Positions 1 through 7,618 of a DNA stretch of 64,000 nucleotides are shown piece after piece. This DNA is from Ancylobacter koreensis (GTDB lineage Bacteria > Pseudomonadota > Alphaproteobacteria > Rhizobiales > Xanthobacteraceae), in the NCBI RefSeq assembly GCF_023016525.1, contig NZ_JALKCG010000002.1, forward strand, positions 85,001 through 149,000. The letters run 5' to 3'. Both the position numbers and the translations under genes were made by a program. Every line of letters starts with the position of its first letter. Within the stretch, counting starts at the first letter, position 1. Under the pieces are notes generated by a model, which searched no databases, was not told where the DNA came from, and saw nothing but the letters and a program-made list of their open reading frames with translations.

Positions 1-28
1 CGTAGAGCACGCAGAGAATCTTGGCCAT
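1..28 (-). CDS. fdh: NAD-dependent formate dehydrogenase, N-terminal fragment cut by the window edge
   Basis: Only nine codons are visible, reading MAKILCVLY from an ATG at 28. This is almost identical to the N-terminus I know for methylotroph NAD-dependent formate dehydrogenases (MAKVLCVLYDDPVDG in Pseudomonas sp. 101 and close relatives in Ancylobacter and Starkeya). That cytosolic enzyme oxidises formate to CO2 and makes NADH. A strong ribosome binding site, GAGGAGGA, lies about 6 bases before the ATG, so this is a real start. A LysR regulator lies upstream on the same strand. The identification rests on nine residues and knowledge of the family; the rest of the gene lies outside the window. 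Confidence 0.72.
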
Positions 29-244
29 GATGTTTCCTCCTCAGTCGCGTGGGTGAGCGGGAACGCTCCCGCCGCCGCGAGGCGGCAGAGGCCCAGCGCC
101 GAAACCGGCGCGCCTTCTGCTTTTCAGGGTGCCGAGCCGCGCTGGATGCGGTGCGACGGGGGTTCTCCGTGCCGGCGCCGTGGGGGACTGGTGGTCACCC
201 GCTTCGCTGCCGACATTCGGACAGTGCCGGCAACGGGAAGCACG

Positions 245-255
245 TTCAAATTGAA
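245..255. promoter_or_regulatory. Small inverted repeat upstream of fdh, possible LysR operator
   Basis: TTCAA-A-TTGAA is an 11-base near-perfect inverted repeat in the 266-base gap between the LysR gene and the formate dehydrogenase start. The gap is long enough for an independent fdh promoter. The spacing is not the classical T-N11-A of LysR boxes, so this is only a candidate. Confidence 0.25.
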
Positions 256-294
256 AGCGGCAAAGAATCGATAGATGCGGGCAATGGAGTGCCG

Positions 295-1206
295 CTAGGT
301 CAGATCGGTCTCCGGCGAACGGTCACGCGTCAGTTCGCGCGCCAGCTTCAGCAGCGCGCCGGCCACCGGGGAAAGCGGATCGCGGTCGGAGAGCACAAGG
401 CCGATCGGCTGCGTGTGCACGGGGTCGACGAGAGGGATGGCGACGAGATCCGCCGTGTCGCCGAGGCCTCGGAAGCTGGCCTGCGGCACGATCCCGGTCC
501 AGGGGCCGCGCCGCACGAACGACCAGACGCCCATAAACGAATTGGTTTCGATAGCCGGCTGAGAGATGAGTCCGTTCGCGGCCATCACCTGGTCGATGAT
601 CCGCCGGTTCTGCATGTCGGGGGTGAGCAGGCACAGAGGCTGCACGGCGGCTTCCGCCCAGCGCAGGCTGCGCCGGCGGGCCAGCGGGTCATCGGGCCGC
701 GTGACGAAGACGTAGCGCTCCAGATAGAGATCGAGCCGGCGAACGCGGTTGAGCGGCTCGTTCTCCAGATAGGTGATGCCGGCGTCGAGCTCCAGCTCGT
801 CCAGCCCGCGCTGGATCGCTGCCGAGCTCAGCGTCAGCATCTGCACCTTCACGTCGGGATGGCGCAGCCGGAAGGGGCCGAGTAACGCCGGCGCCGCCGC
901 CGTGGCGGCCGGGATGGCGCCGACGCGCAGCGTGCCGCTGAGGCGGCCGCCGGTCTCCGTGCGCTCCTGCTTGAGGCTTTCGTAGTCGGCGGCGATCTGG
1001 CGAGCCCAGCCCAGCACGCGCTCGCCCTCGGCGGTGAAGCCGAGGAAACGATGGCCGCGCACCACGATGGGCAGGCCGAGTTCCTGCTCCAGCTTGCGGA
1101 TGCCCGCGGAAAGTGTGGGCTGGGTGACGTGGCAGGCCTCGGCGGCGCGGCCGAAATGCTTCTCGCGCGCCAGCGCGACCAGATAGTGCATCTGCCGGAC
1201 GAACAT
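295..1206 (-). CDS. LysR-family transcriptional regulator, probable regulator of formate dehydrogenase
   Basis: A 303-residue protein of normal LysR length. Residues 1-60 form the winged helix-turn-helix (HFGRAAEACHVTQPTLSAGI, then KLEQELGLPIVVRGH), followed by a linker helix and an effector-binding domain from about residue 90 to 295. The ATG at 1206 is preceded by GGGAGG. The gene lies directly upstream of the formate dehydrogenase start and points at it. LysR proteins of this subgroup often sit beside formate dehydrogenase genes, so control of fdh is the natural inference; the ligand is unknown. The CHAD gene ends only 36 bases upstream on the same strand, so the two may be co-transcribed. 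Confidence 0.88.
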   Translation of the reverse strand: MFVRQMHYLVALAREKHFGRAAEACHVTQPTLSAGIRKLEQELGLPIVVRGHRFLGFTAEGERVLGWARQIAADYESLKQERTETGGRLSGTLRVGAIPAATAAAPALLGPFRLRHPDVKVQMLTLSSAAIQRGLDELELDAGITYLENEPLNRVRRLDLYLERYVFVTRPDDPLARRRSLRWAEAAVQPLCLLTPDMQNRRIIDQVMAANGLISQPAIETNSFMGVWSFVRRGPWTGIVPQASFRGLGDTADLVAIPLVDPVHTQPIGLVLSDRDPLSPVAGALLKLARELTRDRSPETDLT

Positions 1207-1242
1207 GCCGCCTCCCGTCCCGTCGCCCGGTGGACGACTTCT

Positions 1243-2187
1243 CTATTTCCGTTCGGATATAGCAGACATGTAGGCCGCGATACGTCGATGGAAGGCGGCG
1301 GGCTTCTCGGCGAAGAGGCGGGCGTGCAGACGCAGCGCGGCACCGGCAAGGTGGAGCTGGCGCGCCCGCGCCGCCTCGACCAGAGGCTGGCGCCAGGAAT
1401 GCTGCCCGCGCGCGAGAACAGCATGCGCCTCGATGCGCGCGATCAGCACGGAAAGATCCTGGTGCTTGCCGAGCCGGTCACGCAGGCGCTGCAGCTCGCC
1501 GACCCAGGCAGCGCCCAGCGCCGGCCAGGCCGGCGTCAGCAGCTCCATCTGGTAGCGCTGTGCCACCACGGCCTTGCGCAACTCGTGCAGAGCCTCGTCG
1601 TCGGCCGGGTCGAGCCTGCGGGCCATACGGCGGGCGCGGCCATATTCGGCGGCGAGCGCGCGAAGCCGCTCCTTCTCGCTCAGCCCGCCCAGCGCGGGAA
1701 GCGCCGCGATGAGCTGCGCAAGCAGAAGTTCCAGCTCGGCGCGGTGCGGTGCGAGGCCGGTCTCGGCCGCGTTCGTCCCGCGAATCCTGCCGCGCGCCGG
1801 AGCCAGCGAGCGGCCTGCCGCGCCGCGCAGGGCCGGTGCAAGCCCGCCTTTGGCGACGAGGTCGTCGAGCGCGTCGCGCCGGGCCGCATCGTCGCGGGCC
1901 GCGGCGAGAAGCCGGGCTGCCTGCGCCAACGCCCGCCGCAACGCGCGCGCCTGGTCCGCTGCCGCCTTGTCGCGCGCGTACTGGACGAGACGCAGCAGCG
2001 CGCGAAGCTGCTTGAAGGATTTGCGCAGCTCATGCACCGCCTTCACGGGATCGGCGATATCGAGGGCGGCGGCGGCCTCGCCGGCGGTGCGGGAGAGGGC
2101 GGCGTCCAGCGGCCCGTCGGGGCGATGCGCGATGAAGGCGGTCGCGCCGGCATCGTCCGGCAAGCGCCGGGGCGGGCTTTCCTGCAT
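1243..2187 (-). CDS. CHAD domain-containing protein
   Basis: A 314-residue helical protein with the two-fold repeat of the CHAD domain. Histidine-bearing helices occur near the N-terminus (KAVHELRKSFKQLRALLRL) and again in the second half (DEALHELRKAVVAQRYQMEL). CHAD domains bind inorganic polyphosphate through conserved His, Lys and Arg residues; some are fused to CYTH triphosphatases, but no CYTH domain is present here. I chose the ATG at 2187 because AAGGA lies at the right distance; a GTG at 2214 would add nine residues but has no ribosome binding site. No signal peptide. A role in polyphosphate granules is inferred from the family only. Confidence 0.85.
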   Translation of the reverse strand: MQESPPRRLPDDAGATAFIAHRPDGPLDAALSRTAGEAAAALDIADPVKAVHELRKSFKQLRALLRLVQYARDKAAADQARALRRALAQAARLLAAARDDAARRDALDDLVAKGGLAPALRGAAGRSLAPARGRIRGTNAAETGLAPHRAELELLLAQLIAALPALGGLSEKERLRALAAEYGRARRMARRLDPADDEALHELRKAVVAQRYQMELLTPAWPALGAAWVGELQRLRDRLGKHQDLSVLIARIEAHAVLARGQHSWRQPLVEAARARQLHLAGAALRLHARLFAEKPAAFHRRIAAYMSAISERK

Positions 2188-2341
2188 GGAAAAATCCTTT
2201 TGCGTTCCAGCCACTTAACCGAGTTTTCCCCGTTCGTCGCGACGATGGGATGACAAATCTAGCCCGTCCCCCTTTCATTTGGCCATCCGGATTGCTAAAT
2301 ACCCGTCCGTCGGCGGACCCGTGGGTCCGGTTCGGCTCTGA

Positions 2342-2418
<77 letters not shown>

Positions 2419-2431
2419 CTGATACCGACAA

Positions 2432-2458
2432 ACCCGCAGCCTTGGCTGCGGGTTTTGT
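2432..2458 (+). terminator. Intrinsic terminator of the tRNA-fMet gene
   Basis: A perfect 10-base stem, ACCCGCAGCC with GGCTGCGGGT, has a two-base TT loop and runs directly into TTTTGTCTTT on the plus strand. Confidence 0.9.
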
Positions 2459-2496
2459 CTTTCTGGCGGTCTTTCCGATTGCCTGGCGCTCGGTCC

Positions 2497-2676
2497 ACTC
2501 GAGATGGTGCGCAGTTCGCCGTGCAGCGCCGCGAACATCTCGCCTCGTTCATTGCCGGGCGTCAGCACAATCCGCTCGATCAGCATCCGCAAGGCTTCCG
2601 CTGCCTGAGGCTTCTCCTCTGGCCGATTCAGCGCATTTGTCAGAGTCGCGACCTTGCTCGCATAGATGACCGCGGC
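2497..2676 (-). pseudogene. Remnant of a large serine recombinase C-terminus
   Basis: About 60 codons on the minus strand read as the C-terminal coiled-coil and tail of a large serine recombinase (YASKVATLTNALNRP, then AEALRMLIERIVLTPG, then LHGELRTI). Family members have the same pattern of a KVxxLxxALN helix followed by LIERVxLxPG and a final LxGEL segment. There is no catalytic resolvase domain and no start codon in a sensible place; upstream sequence on the same strand resembles nothing I recognise. It lies about 80 bases behind the initiator tRNA, so it is most likely the debris of an element once integrated near the tRNA. Confidence 0.6.
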
Positions 2677-3064
2677 CCGCCGCCCCGCGAAGACGGGGCG
2701 GTATTCCTTGTCGGATTTGCGCTTCTTGCAGTGCTGGCTGTCGCCGGAGTTTGGCTGCTGCCTTAAGAAGGAAACCGGAGACCTCAAGCCGGCTGAGGAG
2801 GCGCAGGAGCCAAGATCCGCTTCTTGTTCGACGCGGTATTTGTTGCTGAAAAGCGCTCGCGAACGCCTTCTCGGATCGGCCTCTATGGCCGGAGCGCGGA
2901 CCCGAGCGGCTGCCGCCGGACCGTCAGCGGGCGCTGCGGAAATCCGCAGGGACTGCCGCCATGCGCGGGGAAGTGGGCACCGGTAGCGGGGCGGTCGCGC
3001 GCGGGACGGCATGACGTCCGCGGCGACCGGGCCATTGGCCGGTCGCCCTGCCCCGGGCGGACCG
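2677..3064. other. Gene-free stretch with 17-base direct repeat and hairpin
   Basis: I see no convincing gene here. The 17-base sequence CGGACCGTCAGCGGGCG occurs at 2917-2933 and again at 3058-3074; the second copy covers the stop codon and last codons of the adjacent chemoreceptor gene. Between the copies, 3023-3046 can form an 8-base stem (GCGACCGG with CCGGTCGC) that may terminate the chemoreceptor transcript, although no T-run follows. Together with the recombinase remnant this looks like scarred, formerly mobile DNA. Confidence 0.5.
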
Positions 3065-4543
3065 TCAGCGGGCGAGCAGCACCTTCATCTCCTCGCGCAA
3101 CTGCTCGCCGAGGGCGGAGACGTTGTTGGAGACCTGTCCGACCTGTCCGGCGGTGGTGAGGATTCGACCCGAGACGGCCGAGACGCGGTCGATGCTGTGG
3201 CTGACCGAGGCGTTGGTCGCGCTCTGCTCCTCGACGGCGGCGGACAGGTCGGTGAACACGCCGTGCAGGCCGCTCACATGCTCGGTGATGTCGTTGACGG
3301 CGCGCGCTGCCCGGCTGCTCGCCATCTGCACCGCCTCGACCTGGGTGCTGATGTCCTTGGTCGCGTTGGCGGTCTGCAGCGCCAGTTCCTTCACCTCGGA
3401 CGCGACCACGGCGAATCCCTTGCCGGCTTCGCCGACGCGGGCCGCCTCGATGGCCGCGTTCAGCGCCAGCAGGTTGGTCTGCGAGGCGATGCGTTCAATC
3501 AGCGCCGACACGTTGCCGATGCGCTCGATGCTCTCCACCAGCCCGCCGACGAGGCCGTTGGCGGAGGTTGCCCGCTCGGCGGCCTGGGCGGTCATCGTGG
3601 TGGCGGCGTGGATCTGCTTGCTGACCTCTCCGAAGGACATGGACATCTCGACGGCGGCGGCGGCCACAGACGAGCTCATGTTCTGGCTCTGGGACGTGAG
3701 GTCGCCGAGTTCCGCGCTGGCCTGTTCCATGGCGTCGGAGGCTTCCGCCATCTTGCCGACGACGGAGGTGACGCTCGTGGCCACGTTCACCGCATCGGTC
3801 ACGAGCGCCCAGGTCAGCATCGGCCCGTCATAGCTGCCGTCGGGCCCGGTGAGGGCCGAGACCTTCAGGTCCAGCGTCTCCGGGCCAACCTTGATGCGCG
3901 CATTGTGCGGAAGGTTCGAGGGGTCGGCCAGCATGCGCCGCTGGAACTCGGGGTTCTTGTGGAAGATGTCGATGGACGAGCCGATCAGCTGGGAGGCCGT
4001 GATCGGCAGGTACGGTTCGATGCGCGCCAGCGTGTCGAGGCTGGTGCGGTTGGCGTAGTCGACGACGAAGCCGTCCAGCCGGCAGGTCATGACGTTGATC
4101 GGCATCTGCTCGACCATCTGGAGCAGGCGGCGATGGCGGTTGCGCTCTGCGGCCGCCTGCGTCTCGATGCTCCACACGATCTGGGCCTGGGCCTCGCCGC
4201 CACGCGCGGGCGGCAGGGCGACGATGGCGAATTCCAGCGTCTGGTCGCCGACGGTGGCAGCGAGATGCAGCGGCGCGGCGGCATGTCCGGCGCCCAGGCC
4301 GTCGAGCTGCGCAGGTGCGAGGCCGAGCACGTCGAGGCCGGCGCCGACAAGGGCCGCCGGCGCGACCGGCAGTACGTCCTTCAGCTCTTCGGCAAGGTGC
4401 CGGGACCGGGCATTGGCATACAGGATGAGGCCGGTTTGCAGGCCGCAGACCAGCACGGCGACCGGGAGCGATTCGAGCGCGGCGGTGTCGGGAAGCTGCG
4501 CGTGCGGACGGCGGTTGAGGGAATAGACGGAAGCGATGCTCAT
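3065..4543 (-). CDS. Soluble PAS-type methyl-accepting chemotaxis protein
   Basis: A 492-residue chemoreceptor without membrane segments or signal peptide, so it is cytoplasmic. The N-terminal half (about 20-240) looks like two PAS-type domains, including a segment with [20 protein letters not shown]. The C-terminal half carries the MCP signalling domain, with the conserved hairpin tip [20 protein letters not shown] and [17 protein letters not shown]. The tip would bind CheA and CheW. The ATG at 4543 is preceded by GGAGACC. A strong copy of the shared flagellar promoter motif lies 57-84 bases upstream, between this gene and the kinase gene before it, so it is probably expressed with the motility genes. 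The ligand or redox cofactor of the PAS domains is unknown. Confidence 0.93.
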   Translation of the reverse strand: MSIASVYSLNRRPHAQLPDTAALESLPVAVLVCGLQTGLILYANARSRHLAEELKDVLPVAPAALVGAGLDVLGLAPAQLDGLGAGHAAAPLHLAATVGDQTLEFAIVALPPARGGEAQAQIVWSIETQAAAERNRHRRLLQMVEQMPINVMTCRLDGFVVDYANRTSLDTLARIEPYLPITASQLIGSSIDIFHKNPEFQRRMLADPSNLPHNARIKVGPETLDLKVSALTGPDGSYDGPMLTWALVTDAVNVATSVTSVVGKMAEASDAMEQASAELGDLTSQSQNMSSSVAAAAVEMSMSFGEVSKQIHAATTMTAQAAERATSANGLVGGLVESIERIGNVSALIERIASQTNLLALNAAIEAARVGEAGKGFAVVASEVKELALQTANATKDISTQVEAVQMASSRAARAVNDITEHVSGLHGVFTDLSAAVEEQSATNASVSHSIDRVSAVSGRILTTAGQVGQVSNNVSALGEQLREEMKVLLAR

Positions 4544-4599
4544 TCAGGTCTCCGGGAAACGGCCGCGTGCCGGCACCTGGCACCGGGCAGCGTCGTTTC

Positions 4600-4627
4600 C
4601 TAGCGCCCGGGGCTTGCCCGAGGCTGG
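4600..4627 (-). promoter_or_regulatory. Flagellar promoter motif upstream of the soluble chemoreceptor gene
   Basis: Read on the minus strand: CCAGCCTCGGGCAAG, then CTAG exactly 10 bases after GCAA. This is identical in layout to the elements before flgB and motA. The GCAA element starts 74 bases before the ATG. Confidence 0.6.
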
Positions 4628-4633
4628 GCGCAC

Positions 4634-6763
4634 CTACGCGCTCTCGGCCATGATGGCGGGCTTCGCGGCCGCTTCCGGCAACAGGATGGTGAACTGAGCG
4701 CCGTCGCCGACATTGGCGCCGGAGATAGTGCCGCCATAGTCGCGGATGATGCCGAAGCTGACCGAGAGGCCGAGGCCGGTGCCCTTGCCCGGCGGCTTGG
4801 TGGTGAAGAAGGGCTGGAAGATCTTGTCGAGCACGGCCTGCGGGATGCCGCCGCCATTGTCGGTGACGGTGAGGCGGGCATGGGGCCGGCCGTCGATCGA
4901 GGTGCGGTTGAGCGCGATCTCGATGCGGCCGGCGAGGTCGGCGTCCTGCCGGCGGCGCTCGCGAATCGCGTCGCGGGCGTTGAGCACCAGATTGACCAGC
5001 ACCTGTTCGAGCTGCTCCTGCGCGCAGTCGAGGCGGGCGTCGTCTCCGTCCTCCGTCGCCAGTTCGATGCCGTCGAGCTTCATGTCGGTGCCGAGTACTT
5101 GCGTCGTTCCGGCGATGGCGGCGCGGGCCGAGCTCGGATCGGGAATGCGCGCGCTGCGCCGCCCGAAGATGCGCATATGGTCGATGATCGCCTTCATCCG
5201 GTCGACCTGGCGGATGATGCGCTCCAGCTTCTCCGAAGTGTGCTCGATGGGCAGTCCCTTGCGCAGCCCGCCGAGCGCGTTGTTCGCGGCGAGCCGGATC
5301 ACGCCGAGCGGCTGGTTGATCTCGTGGGCGAGGCCGGTCACCAATTCGCCGAGCGAGGCCATCTTGGACATCTGGTAGAGCTTGTGCTCCTCCATGCGCT
5401 TTGCCGTTTCGTCGACGGCGAAGACCACGGCGGTCGGAATCTCGCTCCGACGCGCCTCGGCGCCGTGGCCGCGCTCCTCGTCGAGCCGCGCCACGACCAC
5501 CTCCACCTCGAACTCCTGCTCGGCGCCGGAGAAATGCTCGATCGAGACCGAGGAATCGTCGCCGTTGAGCCGGGTGAGGAATTCAGGCGTCGCCACACGC
5601 TCGGCGATGAGGTCCGGCAGCTCGCCCTGCTGGCCGTCGCCGATCCGCGTGGTCTGGCCCCTCTCGACGTGCAGGACGGTGATGCCGGGCACCCGGCTGA
5701 TGGCCTGCAGGACATGGGCTTCGCGCTGGCGGGCGAACGCCTGCAGGGCCTTCACCCGATAGGCGCTCTGGAGCTTCCAGTAGCGCATGCCGAAGCTGGC
5801 GAAGGCCAGCAGTGTGAGGCCGAGCACGACCGCCATGGCGATGATGCCCAGGCTGAAATTGCGCGACTGGTCGAGCACCGCCGCGTCGTCGGTGGCGACC
5901 AGCACGAAAAACGGGTAGCGGCTGGAGTGAACATAGTGGCCGGTGCGTCGGATGCCCTTGTCGTCGACGCCGGACATCGTCCCCTCGGGCGGCATCGCCG
6001 GCGTGCCGGGTCCCGCCGCCGGCGGGGGCAGGATGCCGGTAGCCGCCAGGCCGGTGAGCTGGTCGAAGCCCGGTGCGCTCGCGCGCACCGCGCCGTCGTC
6101 ACCGATCAGCGCCACGAAGCCGGCGCCATCCGGGCGGAGCTGCTCGTAGAAGTTGATGAAGCTGGATATCTCGTAGGAGGCGACCACCAGGCCGATCAGC
6201 GTGCCGTCCTCCTTGCGCAAGGCTCGGGAGAACTGGATCGACCATGTTCCACTGATCCGTCCCTTCACCGGCTTGCTGAGAAGGACACCCCGGTCAGATG
6301 GATCGTCCCTGAGATGAGCGCGGATATGCTCGCGGTCGGAGAGATCGAGGGTCTTGCCCGGTGGCGACAGGTTGCTGGCGATGAACAGGCCGTTGCGGTC
6401 GATGAAGGAGAGCTGGATCACGCCAGCCGGCAACTTCGCCTCGCGCAGATAGAGATAGATCTCGTCGGGCGGCTGGTCGGCGATCGCGACCGGCACGGCG
6501 TTGAGCACCGTGTCGATAGCATCGACCGTGCGGTCGAAGGAGGACGCAAGCGCCAGTGCCAGCTTCCGCGAGCCCGCGACGGCAAGGTTCTGTTCGTGAC
6601 GCTCGTGCATCTGCAGCGTCACATAGGCGACGGCGGTGGGCAGCGCGAAGGCGAGCAGACACAGCAGGGCGATGAGCATGCGGTGTGGGCGCGCGGGCCA
6701 GGGCATCTCGCCGGCCTCGCCGGCCAGAGAAGGAGAGTCGGGACGTATTCCGGGCATGTTCAT
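4634..6763 (-). CDS. Membrane sensor histidine kinase with periplasmic cache-type sensor domain
   Basis: About 709 residues. A short cytoplasmic tail is followed by a membrane segment ([19 protein letters not shown]). Next comes a periplasmic domain of about 280 residues resembling a double cache fold ([15 protein letters not shown], then [14 protein letters not shown]), then a second membrane segment ([18 protein letters not shown]). The kinase core has phospho-acceptor His near residue 480 ([16 protein letters not shown]), an N box ([10 protein letters not shown]) and G boxes ([16 protein letters not shown]). This is the HPK4 type seen in DctB and NtrB. There is no receiver domain and no regulator beside it on this strand. 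The start is uncertain: the ATG at 6763 or 6757 gives the most compact N-terminus, but neither has a good ribosome binding site. It is divergent from the five-gene signalling operon. Confidence 0.9.
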   Translation of the reverse strand: MNMPGIRPDSPSLAGEAGEMPWPARPHRMLIALLCLLAFALPTAVAYVTLQMHERHEQNLAVAGSRKLALALASSFDRTVDAIDTVLNAVPVAIADQPPDEIYLYLREAKLPAGVIQLSFIDRNGLFIASNLSPPGKTLDLSDREHIRAHLRDDPSDRGVLLSKPVKGRISGTWSIQFSRALRKEDGTLIGLVVASYEISSFINFYEQLRPDGAGFVALIGDDGAVRASAPGFDQLTGLAATGILPPPAAGPGTPAMPPEGTMSGVDDKGIRRTGHYVHSSRYPFFVLVATDDAAVLDQSRNFSLGIIAMAVVLGLTLLAFASFGMRYWKLQSAYRVKALQAFARQREAHVLQAISRVPGITVLHVERGQTTRIGDGQQGELPDLIAERVATPEFLTRLNGDDSSVSIEHFSGAEQEFEVEVVVARLDEERGHGAEARRSEIPTAVVFAVDETAKRMEEHKLYQMSKMASLGELVTGLAHEINQPLGVIRLAANNALGGLRKGLPIEHTSEKLERIIRQVDRMKAIIDHMRIFGRRSARIPDPSSARAAIAGTTQVLGTDMKLDGIELATEDGDDARLDCAQEQLEQVLVNLVLNARDAIRERRRQDADLAGRIEIALNRTSIDGRPHARLTVTDNGGGIPQAVLDKIFQPFFTTKPPGKGTGLGLSVSFGIIRDYGGTISGANVGDGAQFTILLPEAAAKPAIMAESA

Positions 6764-7120
6764 CGGCAGGTGTCCGGGAGGGATGACTGCTTTGCCGGGT
6801 TGCGTGCGACACGCGCCACGTCCGGTTACTGCGATCTTCCGTCTAGGTTGTAGCCGTGTGCCGGGCAATGCGGGCACTCCGCTAGGTAACAATACCTACA
6901 CACGCGTTCCGCGCGAATAAATTTCCTTTCCTCCTGTTCATGTTAGGCCGGCTTGCCGATGCCTTGGCAGGGGCGTCGTCCGTCATGTTTGTTCCAAAAC
7001 GGAACGATCTCTCTGCATTGGCTCCGGAAACGGAACCGATCAGGCGCGCCGCCAACGGCCGGTTGTGAGACTTTGCGCGGCCCGGCGATGCCGACTGCCG
7101 GGGACGGGAGCCCGATCATC
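6764..7120. promoter_or_regulatory. Divergent control region between the two kinase transcription units
   Basis: This 357-base gene-free gap holds three repeat features. TAGGTA-ACAA-TACCTA at 6883-6898 is a perfect 6-base inverted repeat. GTTCC-AAAAC-GGAAC at 6991-7005 is a perfect 5-base inverted repeat. AAACGGAAC occurs at 6997-7005 and again at 7028-7036, 31 bases apart (about three helical turns, so on the same face of the helix). The arrangement fits operators for a dimeric regulator, for example the receiver-MarR protein encoded downstream. I see no clear sigma-70 box. Confidence 0.45.
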
Positions 7121-7618
7121 ATGCGTGCGTTGCGATTCGCTTTCCTCGCGCTGAGCCTTCTCGGGTTCGGCGGCTGCTTCGCCGGTACGGCCGGCGCCCA
7201 GGAGCTGGCGGTGCGCTGGCTCGCGCGCGACGGGCGGGTGATCGGCGAGCGCTCCCTGTCGCTCCAGGATCTCGAGCAACTCCCGCAGACCACGCTGAAG
7301 ACGTCCACGCCGTGGACCAAGGGCGAGCAGAGTTTCGCCGGCCCCTCGCTGGCGGTTCTTGCCGGTCTGGCCGGGCAGCCGATGGGCGAGGCCAGGGTCA
7401 CGGCGCTGAACGACTATGTCGCCACCGTGCCGGCGGAAGACTGGCTCCAGCATGGCGCGATCCTCACCACCCGCCTCAATGGCGAGACGATGCGGGTGCG
7501 CGACAAGGGGCCGTTCTGGGTGATGTATCCGATCGATGCGGACGCCAGCCTCGCCCAGCAATACTACCAGTCGCGGATGGTCTGGCAGGTCAAGTCCGTT
7601 GATTTTATCGCACAATAG
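7121..7618 (+). CDS. Exported small protein with sulfite-oxidase-like (molybdopterin-binding) fold, probable sensor accessory
   Basis: 165 residues. Residues 1-27 are a signal peptide ending in AGAQ. The remainder resembles the small stand-alone oxidoreductase molybdopterin-binding domain (SLSLQDLEQLPQ, GPSLAVLAGLAG, NDYVATVPAEDW, GPFWVMYP). The mature part contains no cysteine, so the usual cysteine ligand to molybdenum is missing and an enzymatic role is unlikely. The ATG at 7121 was chosen because it starts the signal peptide and follows GGGACGGGAG. The gene overlaps the following kinase gene by 20 bases and heads its operon, which suggests a periplasmic ligand-binding partner of that kinase. 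That role is inference. Confidence 0.75.
   Translation: MRALRFAFLALSLLGFGGCFAGTAGAQELAVRWLARDGRVIGERSLSLQDLEQLPQTTLKTSTPWTKGEQSFAGPSLAVLAGLAGQPMGEARVTALNDYVATVPAEDWLQHGAILTTRLNGETMRVRDKGPFWVMYPIDADASLAQQYYQSRMVWQVKSVDFIAQ

Noticed and set aside
3011-4603. Long plus-strand frame opposite the soluble chemoreceptor
   Set aside because: It is a composition artefact. The minus strand carries the unmistakable MCP signalling tip.
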